64,000 nt of DNA, from contig NZ_JAFLHG010000004.1 in assembly GCF_018717645.1 (NCBI RefSeq), forward strand, positions 186,001 to 250,000, read 5' to 3'. Below are positions 8,455-16,200 of the stretch, piece after piece; position 1 is the first letter of the stretch; every line of letters begins with the position of its first letter. The notes below the pieces were generated by a model. That model saw only the letters and a program-made list of their open reading frames with translations, had not been told where the DNA came from and did not search any database. Origin of the DNA: Microbacterium flavum (GTDB taxonomy: Bacteria; Actinomycetota; Actinomycetes; Actinomycetales; Microbacteriaceae). Both the position numbers and the translations under genes were made by a program.

Positions 8455-10874
8455 TCGGTGCGCCGCACGCTGCTCCGCGCGCGGCTCCCCCTCTCGGTGC
8501 GTGGCGAGGGCCGCTTCCAGCCCTCGGGGATGAACGATCTCAACGATACGGCCGCCCGCAGGCGTTGCCAGCGGGTCGGCGCGAATGCGGTGCGCTCGCC
8601 GTCGACGATGCGCCAGAACTCGACCGCGTCATCGTCGGTGGCCGCTCCACCGGAGAACACCGCACGGTCGGCGGAGACGGCGAGTGCGGGCGCCGCAGCG
8701 CTTCCGAGCGCGTGGGCGATCTCGAGGCGTGTGGATGCCGCAGGAGCCGTCCGGCCGGCATCGGCCGCCGCGTCGAGGTACTCCTCCCACCCTCCGGCGA
8801 TGCGGTCGGCCGGGGCGGCCGCCTCCCGCCGCGCGCGGCGCCGCAGCGCTTTGGCCGCGAGGATGCCGAGGACCGGGCCGACGAGGATCAGCACCACCGC
8901 GAGCGAGATCCCGCCGACGCGCAGCGTCGTCCACAGCCAGGCGAGATCGAGCTCGTCCGGTCGGGTGACGTCCGTCGGGGTGTCCTCCTGTGCGGGCTTC
9001 GGGGGGTCGACCTCCTCGACGGCATCCGGCCGCACCTCCGTCCCGACCGTGGGGTCCGGCTGCGCGGTCACCTCTCGGCTCGGCGCCTGCGCGTGCTGAG
9101 GGGTGGCGTCGACGGGGATCCACTCCCCCGCGGCGCTGCGTACCTCCACCCAGGCCGACAGGTCCTCGGCGCGGCAGGTGCCGCCGTCGCACACGGACAG
9201 GTCGGCGTCCTGCGCACTCGTCCGCGCCCCGACGACGACGCGGGCCGGGAAGCCGAGCTCGCGCGCGAGCAGCGCGACGGCGACGGAGAACTGCTCGTCG
9301 TCGCCGACCGCCGCGACGAAGTTCCCCGCCTGGGCGGCACGCGGATCCTGCTCGCGGTCCAGGAGCGCCGTGAACATCTGATCGATCCGCGCCAGGGAGT
9401 GCCCCGCCGCGCTCGGCACGAAGGTGTCGACCCCGGCATCCGCCATCCACGCGGTCTGCGACTCGCTCAGGCTGTGGCTGAGGTATCCCCGCTGCCGCAA
9501 CAGGGCGACGACACCCTCGAGCGCCGAGCCGCCCGTCCCGGTGACGTGGCCCTGCAGCCACGTCCGGAGGCTGGCCGGAGCGTCTGGCCCCGCACCGGCA
9601 TCGCCGGGGGACTCAGCCGTCCCGAGCGGTGCCGACGCGGGCACCGACGCCCGCAGCCGGTAGGCGTCGCCGGGGCGCCACCCCGCGGTCTGCACAGCCG
9701 CGTCGAGCGTGTCGTCGACGTAGAACGCATCAGCCAGCGCAGCGGCACGGGTGCCGGCGAAGCGGACGGATGCCAGGGTGCCGGCCGACGGCATCCAGAT
9801 GCCGTCCAGGTCGCCGATGACGATGTCGGCGTCGACGGCGGTGCCGGCCGGCGGCGTACGTGAGGACGCCATCCGCACGAAGTCGGAGCCGTCCGATCCC
9901 GTGCGGAAGACCGCCCCGTCGTACTCGTCGAGGACGGCGAGGCGGACCCGCTCCGGCACGGCGGCGCCGGTGACCGAGAACAGGATGCGCTTCTGCGGGT
10001 CGACCGGGGATCCGGGGGCACCCTGGAACATCGTGCGGTACGAGGAGAGGGGGCTGACGGCGCGCGAGAGCTCGATGCGCGGGCCCGTCGCCTCGCGCAG
10101 CACGGAACGCTCGGCAGGGACCGCCGCGACCGGCACGGCGAGCGCCGCCACCCCCGCGAGGGCGATCATGCCGGCGCCCAGGACGAGGCGCCGCGAGCCC
10201 GTGCGCGTCGAGCGCCGCAGCCGCACACCGCTGGAGGCCGCCGCCCGGCGCAGCGCCGCGACCCTCGCATCACGGCTGCGCCAGGACAGCCAGATCACCG
10301 CGGATCCGAGGGCGCCGAGACCGATCACCGTCTCCACGGGCGCGTGCAGCGTCACCGGCCCGAGCTCGATCGGGGCGCTCACATCGGTGCGCCCGAACAG
10401 GAGGCCGAACGCCGACATCGCGAGCACGACGGGCACGGCGGCCACCGCGACGGCGCTGCGCCGCCACGAGAGGAGGAGCGCGAACGTCGTCCCGACGAGG
10501 AACACCACGAGAGCCGGGACCAGGAGGTTCCGGTAGGCGCCCACCGGCAGGTCGACGGTGAGGAGGTCCTTCCACCCCACGACGAGTCCCGCACCGAGCT
10601 CGCCGAGGCCGTGGATGAGCCCCGCCGCGTCGGTGAGTCGCGTCGGGACGGCGAGCGGAACGCCGACGATGAGGATCGTCGCGGCCAACAGGGCGAGGAC
10701 CGCCCACACGTCCCAGCCCCTCCACCGCACGAGAGCGGCGATGCCCGCGGCGAGCGCCGTCGCCGCCACGACGAGCAGGACGAAGGATGCGGAGCGGTAG
10801 ATCGGCCACGCGGCGACCGCGGCCAGCAGGACGCCGACGCCGACGTAGAGGGATCCTGCGACGATGCGCCTCAC
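8451..10874 (-). CDS. TgpA-like transglutaminase-core membrane protein with altered active site
   Basis: 807 aa. The N-terminal third has about six membrane helices, with a seventh near residue 230. A periplasm-side region and a transglutaminase-like core follow (about 500-595), then another helix (WTTLRVGGISLAVVLILVG) and a cytoplasmic tail. The core is recognisable from ALLARELGFPARVVVGA and SAWVEV. Active members read G-D-C-E-Q and H-A-W-V-E-V; here these are G-D-D-E-Q (Asp526 for Cys) and S-A-W-V-E-V (Ser573 for His). Only the Asp of the triad (D589) is kept. So this copy is probably not an active transglutaminase or protease. GTG start overlapping the DUF58 stop by 4 nt. Confidence 0.8.
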   Translation of the reverse strand: MRRIVAGSLYVGVGVLLAAVAAWPIYRSASFVLLVVAATALAAGIAALVRWRGWDVWAVLALLAATILIVGVPLAVPTRLTDAAGLIHGLGELGAGLVVGWKDLLTVDLPVGAYRNLLVPALVVFLVGTTFALLLSWRRSAVAVAAVPVVLAMSAFGLLFGRTDVSAPIELGPVTLHAPVETVIGLGALGSAVIWLSWRSRDARVAALRRAAASSGVRLRRSTRTGSRRLVLGAGMIALAGVAALAVPVAAVPAERSVLREATGPRIELSRAVSPLSSYRTMFQGAPGSPVDPQKRILFSVTGAAVPERVRLAVLDEYDGAVFRTGSDGSDFVRMASSRTPPAGTAVDADIVIGDLDGIWMPSAGTLASVRFAGTRAAALADAFYVDDTLDAAVQTAGWRPGDAYRLRASVPASAPLGTAESPGDAGAGPDAPASLRTWLQGHVTGTGGSALEGVVALLRQRGYLSHSLSESQTAWMADAGVDTFVPSAAGHSLARIDQMFTALLDREQDPRAAQAGNFVAAVGDDEQFSVAVALLARELGFPARVVVGARTSAQDADLSVCDGGTCRAEDLSAWVEVRSAAGEWIPVDATPQHAQAPSREVTAQPDPTVGTEVRPDAVEEVDPPKPAQEDTPTDVTRPDELDLAWLWTTLRVGGISLAVVLILVGPVLGILAAKALRRRARREAAAPADRIAGGWEEYLDAAADAGRTAPAASTRLEIAHALGSAAAPALAVSADRAVFSGGAATDDDAVEFWRIVDGERTAFAPTRWQRLRAAVSLRSFIPEGWKRPSPRTERGSRARSSVRRTE

Positions 10875-12241
10875 GAGGTCGCCCCCCGGAGGAGGAGTCC
10901 CGCGAGGTCGTCGAGGGTGCCGACGGTGACGACCGTGAGCCCACCGAGCACGCGCGTGCGCGGATGGGCGCGCTCATCGCACACGATCGCGACGGTCGCG
11001 GCATCCGCCGGGAAGGCGAGCGCGGCTTGACGCAGCTTCCCGACGCCCACCGTGGAACCGGTCACCATGACCGCGATCGAGAGCCGCTCGTTGGCCTCGG
11101 CGGCGAGGCGGCAGACCTCCGCGAACGGCATCGTGTCGCCGAGGCGGTCCACGCCGCTGAACCCGTCGAGGACGGACCGCGGCGTGCCGGTCGGAATGTG
11201 CCGGATGGCCCGCAGGCGCCCCCGGACGACCCGAGGGATCTGGGCGCCCACGACGATGTCGAGTTCGCGCGCGTCCCGCACGGCGCGGACCGCGAGCGAG
11301 GATGCCGCGCTGACGGCGAGCTCGAACTCGGCATCCGACGCGTACTCGTCGGTGTCGAGCCCCAGGACGACCGCCATCCGCGAGCGCCGCGACTCCTCGT
11401 ACTGGCGGACCATGAGGCGCCCCGTCTTGGCGGTCGACTTCCAGTGCACCTGACGGCGGGAGTCCCCGGGGGCGTACTCGCGGATCGCATGGAAGGACAT
11501 GTCCGCGTCGACGAGGCGCGTCGTCGGGCTGCCGTCGAGGTCGCGGATGAGACCCGCGCTCGTCGAGGGCACGGGGACCGTGCGCGGGTGGACGTACAGA
11601 TCGTGCACGTCATCGAACGCGTGCTCGCGCCGGAGCAGGCCGATCGGATCCGAGCGGACGGTCGTCGCCGGCCCGATGCGCACGATGCCGCGTGGTTGAG
11701 GCGGCAGCTCGAGGACCTGCTCGCTCGATGCCCCGGCCCGCAGCAGCGGGACGCCGAACTCCACCAGGCCCGCCCCGACCGGGACGTCGATCCGGCCCGG
11801 CAGGACCGCGCGACGCCCGGAGTTGCGGATCGTGACCGTCGCCTGCACTCCGTTCCCGGCGACGACCCGCTCGTGCGCGAGGGCGAGATCGACCTCGTAC
11901 GTGCGGGACTGGAAGAGGAACGGCGCGCTCAGCAGAAGGAGCACACCCGCCGCGACGCCTCCGACCAGGGCCTCCACCCACCCGAAGGCGAGCCCGGCGA
12001 GAAGGCCCACGGTCGCCGCGGCGAGGGCGAGCACCCCGGCCGGTCGCACCGTGCGCCGGATCGCCGCCCACGCGCGGGCCAGCGCGACGCGGCCTCCGGT
12101 CCACGCTCGCGTCGCGCGGACCGCCGCGCCCACCAACCGACGTCCGCGCACGGAGGTGACCTCGGTCCGCTCCCCCGTCAGGGAGCCGGCCGAGGTGCGC
12201 GTGAGGCGCGTGTCCGCGAGGGTGCCGGGGCGTTCGGTCAC
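10871..12241 (-). CDS. DUF58 domain protein of the MoxR-DUF58 pair
   Basis: 456 aa. A basic N-terminus is followed by two membrane helices at about 65-105 (VLALAAATVGLLAGLAFGWV and an adjoining one). The DUF58 signature is plain: RRQVHWKSTAKTGRLMVRQY, followed by a von Willebrand A-like fold. In many bacteria MoxR ATPases and DUF58 proteins work together as a chaperone-like pair; the client is usually unknown. Here both lie between the giant Ig protein and the transglutaminase-like protein, so one of those is the likely client (inference). GTG start, GTGA overlap with the MoxR gene. Confidence 0.85.
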   Translation of the reverse strand: MTERPGTLADTRLTRTSAGSLTGERTEVTSVRGRRLVGAAVRATRAWTGGRVALARAWAAIRRTVRPAGVLALAAATVGLLAGLAFGWVEALVGGVAAGVLLLLSAPFLFQSRTYEVDLALAHERVVAGNGVQATVTIRNSGRRAVLPGRIDVPVGAGLVEFGVPLLRAGASSEQVLELPPQPRGIVRIGPATTVRSDPIGLLRREHAFDDVHDLYVHPRTVPVPSTSAGLIRDLDGSPTTRLVDADMSFHAIREYAPGDSRRQVHWKSTAKTGRLMVRQYEESRRSRMAVVLGLDTDEYASDAEFELAVSAASSLAVRAVRDARELDIVVGAQIPRVVRGRLRAIRHIPTGTPRSVLDGFSGVDRLGDTMPFAEVCRLAAEANERLSIAVMVTGSTVGVGKLRQAALAFPADAATVAIVCDERAHPRTRVLGGLTVVTVGTLDDLAGLLLRGATS

Positions 12242-13203
12242 ACACGCTCCCGGCGGGTCGGCGGCGGCACATCCAGCAGCACCTGACCGATGACGGCCTC
12301 GGCGGTGATCCCGTCGAACTCGGCCTCGGGGTGCAGGATCAGGCGGTGCGCGAGGACCGCGACAGCGAGCTTCTTCACGTCATCGGGCGTCACGTAGGTG
12401 CGCCCGTGGGCCGCCGCGGCCGCGCGGCTGGAGCGGGTCAGGGCGAGCGCGCCGCGGATGCTGACCCCGAGCCGGACCTCGTCGGCCGAGCGGGTGGCAT
12501 CCACGATCCGGGCGATGTAGTCGAGGACGAGCGCGTCGACGTAGACCTCGTCGGCGAGCTCCGCCATCCCGGCGAGCGCGCCGGGGGTGATGATCGGGAC
12601 GAGCTCGCCGATCGGGGTGGCGCCGCGATCGAGGATCCGCACCGTCGCGGCGTGGTCGGGATAGCCGAGCGAGGTCCGCAGGAGGAAGCGGTCCAGCTGC
12701 GCCTCGGGCAGCCGGTAGGTGCCCGCCTGCTCGACGGGGTTCTGCGTCGCGAGGACGAGGAAGGGGCGACCGACGGGCCGCGTGACGCCGTCGATCGTGA
12801 CGTGGCCCTCCTCCATGACCTCCAGGAGCGCGGCCTGCGTCTTGGGGCTCGCCCTGTTGATCTCGTCGGCGAGGACGATGTTGGCGAACACCGGGCCCTC
12901 GTGGAAGTCGAACGCGCCGGTCTTCTGGTCGTACACCGTGATGCCGGTGATGTCCCCGGGCAGCAGGTCGGGCGTGAACTGGATGCGCGTCGTGGTCCCC
13001 TGCACCGACTGCGCGACCGCGCGGGCGAGGGACGTCTTGCCGGTGCCGGGCACGTCCTCGAGGAGGACGTGCCCCTCGCTCAGCATCGCCGTGAGGACGA
13101 GCTCGACGACGTGGCGCTTGCCGAGCACCGCACGCTCCACATTGTCGGCGAGGGCGGCGAAGGTCTCCGAGAACCAGGTCGCCTGTTCGGGTGTGATGGT
13201 CAC
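12238..13203 (-). CDS. MoxR-family AAA+ ATPase
   Basis: 321 aa, typical for the family. Walker A EDVPGTGKTSLARA (GTGKT at about 53-57), Walker B VLADEINRASPKTQAALLE with the MoxR-typical E-I-N-R-A, sensor 1 LATQNPVEQAG, and the C-terminal lid domain. The GTG at 13203 is chosen because it overlaps the upstream stop (GTGA); a longer frame upstream exists but is only the shadow of the previous gene. The protein is expected to be cytoplasmic and to remodel a partner using ATP. Confidence 0.92.
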   Translation of the reverse strand: MTITPEQATWFSETFAALADNVERAVLGKRHVVELVLTAMLSEGHVLLEDVPGTGKTSLARAVAQSVQGTTTRIQFTPDLLPGDITGITVYDQKTGAFDFHEGPVFANIVLADEINRASPKTQAALLEVMEEGHVTIDGVTRPVGRPFLVLATQNPVEQAGTYRLPEAQLDRFLLRTSLGYPDHAATVRILDRGATPIGELVPIITPGALAGMAELADEVYVDALVLDYIARIVDATRSADEVRLGVSIRGALALTRSSRAAAAAHGRTYVTPDDVKKLAVAVLAHRLILHPEAEFDGITAEAVIGQVLLDVPPPTRRERV

Positions 13204-16200
13204 GGGGTGCCTCCGGAGGTGGGGGGAACGGGTGTGCAGCGGGCGGAGAGTGTCGTCGTGGCGGGCTCGAGACCCCAGCCCTGCGCCGACCAGTCGACCG
13301 TGACGCGGATGCCGTCGACCCGCGTCGCCCGCGCGGGCACGGTCCACGGGTCACCCGTCGCCGGGAGGACCTCGTCGGAGGCGTCGTAGAAGGTGGCGCC
13401 GCTCGCGTCGAAGTCGATCTTCGCGAGCGAGTCGGTGGAGCGTCCCGTCCGCGTGAGCTCGGCGCCGCCGGTGCACGCACCGAGCGACCAGGTCGCCTGC
13501 ACCTGGTACGGGGCGCTGCCCGGCGCCGGGGTGACCGCGCCCCATTCCGACTGCCACCAGCCGGAGACGTGCTCGTACCGCACGCGGATGCCGGGGTCCT
13601 GGTCGAACACGCCGGAGGGGAACCCCGAGAACACCGCGACGTTGTCCCGCGGAGGCTGCTCGGACGAGGTGGGGTCCTGAGCGATCGTCCAGGCCGCCCG
13701 GCCGTCGGTGAGGGTGGGCGTCGGCCCGACGACGAAGGTGTAGCCGCGCGGGGCCGCCCCGCTCTGCACCGCGCGGACCTCCGCACTGGTCGTCGACCGT
13801 CCGAACACCGTCCCGTCCGACCACGACTCGACGCACAGGTCGAAGCTGTACGCGCGACCGTCCTGGTAGCCGCGGAAGACCTGCCGGTCGCCGCCCGGCG
13901 TCGGGGTGCACGCCTGCCCCTGCGGGACGATGCCGAAGCGGAGCGTCGATCCGTCGCCGCCCGACCCCGCGGTGCCGACCGCCGTGATGTCGACGAGGCC
14001 GCCGCCGGTGTTGGCGGCGGACAGCGCGAGGGCGGGCGCGGTCGGCGCACCGATGCCGCTCGCGGTGAAGGTGAGGGGCGAGGCCGCCGCCTCCCCGAGC
14101 CCCTGCGGGACGTCGTAGCGGGAGACCGGCGTGACCGTCACCGGGCTCGCGGAGTTCGCCCCCACCCGGAACAGAGGCACGGTCAGTGTCGTCGCGGCGG
14201 GGTCCACCGCGACGGTCAGGGTCTCCCCCACGGGGCTCGAGATCTGGAGCGCGCGGGCGTTCGCGGCATCCACGCCGGCGAAGACGATCGAGACCACCCC
14301 GCCGTCCGCACCCGCGACGACCGGGGTCGGCGTCGCGGCGGACGGGGGCGCCGGCGCGTCATAGGCCCAGGCCGTGGTTCGCACGGACGTTCGCGAGGCG
14401 CCGACCGCGTTGATCGCGACGGCCTCGTAGAGGCGCTGCTCGCCGTTGGGAGCGGCGAGGGGCGGGCACACGCCCTGCGCCGAGCAGGTCGCGACCGTCT
14501 GATCGTCCGAGCGGATCTCGAAGCCCGTGACCGCGGGGTAGGAGGTCTGCGCGGCTCCCGGATCGACGCGCAGTGTCAGACTGCCGTCGGCGTAGGCGGA
14601 CTGGACCAGCGATCCGGGCGCGCGGGGGAACCCCAGGAGGTCGAGCGCGACGACCCCGTCGCGTGCCGCCGCGCTCTGACGCCCCTGCGCGTCGCGCACC
14701 GTGAAGCGCGCGGAGCAGGTCGCGCCGGGGGCATCCCCGTCCCAGCTGGCGACGACCCGCGTGGGCGATGCGACCGCGAACGACACCCCGGTGCACGCGC
14801 TCGTCGCGGCGACCGCCACGACGGTCAGCGGCGTGGACGGGAGCGGGTTCACCTCGCCGGGTGCCCCGATCACCTCGACCTCGCACGAGCTGCCGGTCGC
14901 CTGGCTGCACTGCAGCGCGGCCTGACCGCCCTGCGGCAGCGTCGACGGAGCGGCGCCGACGCGCAGCGTCAGGCGGGCGGGGGTCACGCCCGGGTGGCTC
15001 GTCACCTCGATGGCGACGCTCTCCACGGTTCCAGGCGCGGCCCCGTCGCCGCCGCGCACGGTCAGCTGGGAGTCCTGGAGGGTCAGCGCGAACGAGCTCG
15101 TCGTACCCGATATCCGATAGGAGACCGGCTCCGCCCGCCCACGCCACGACGTCATGGCGCCGAGGTCGAAGACGAAGGTGTCGCCCGGAGCGACCTCGAG
15201 CGCCGCGGGCGCGAGCACCGGCTGCGGCGCGCGCGGGCTGACCTGGACGGGGATCGTGAGCACCGACCAGGTTGAGGTGCCCACCAGACGCACGGGGACG
15301 ATGCAGGCGTCGGCCCACGGCGCGCCGTCGCCGGCGCTGTAGCGGATGCCCGTGCCCGCCGCGGCGGCGCAGCCGGCTGCCGCGCGGGCGCCGGAGGCGC
15401 GGACTCCGTCCGCGTCGATCTCCAGCGTGCGCCCGCGCGGCAGCGCGACGAGGGTCGCGACATCGGCATCCGCCTGCTGGCCCTCATCGACGACGATCGG
15501 CGGCGCGTCCGCACGGAGCGAGAGCGCACCCTCGGAGGCCGCGGGGATGCGGACGAATGCGTACGTCGTCACCGGGCCACCGGCCGATCGGCCGGTCACC
15601 GAGAACGGGATGATGCGAGCGGTGTCGCCGGGTGCGGCGCGCAGCCGGTGCCCGGTGACGGTCACCCCCGGCGGGGTGCCCCACAGCCCGACCGTGAGGT
15701 CGGCGACCTCGCCCCCCGACCACAGCACCTTGCCCGCGAGGACGTCGACGCCGATCTGGAGGTCGTCGCGGTCCGCCACCGTCAGGACGGTGTCGGAGAC
15801 GACGGGGTAGTCGGGCACCCGCTGGGACACGACCTTCACCACGAGGAGCCCGCGCGCGGTGTTGCCCGAGGACGAGGTGACGTCGTACAGGAAGGACATC
15901 GTGCCCGGCTCGGTGCCGGCGGCGATCGTGACGGTGTCGTCGGAGACGGACCGGATGCGGCCGGAGAGGCGCGCGTACTCCGCGCTCGTCGATCCGTCGA
16001 GGGCCGTCTCCGGCACATCGGGGCGCACGCGGGTGAGCGTCAGCGTGCCCCGCAGCGGGTCGATGTCGTTCGCGAGGGGATGGACCCGGATGACGCTGTC
16101 CCCGCCCGCCTGCACGTGCACGTAGTCGGTGTAGGTGACGGGGCTCGGGCTCGTCTCGCCGCTGAGTACACCGACGCGGACGGTTCCCTCTCCGGAGCCC

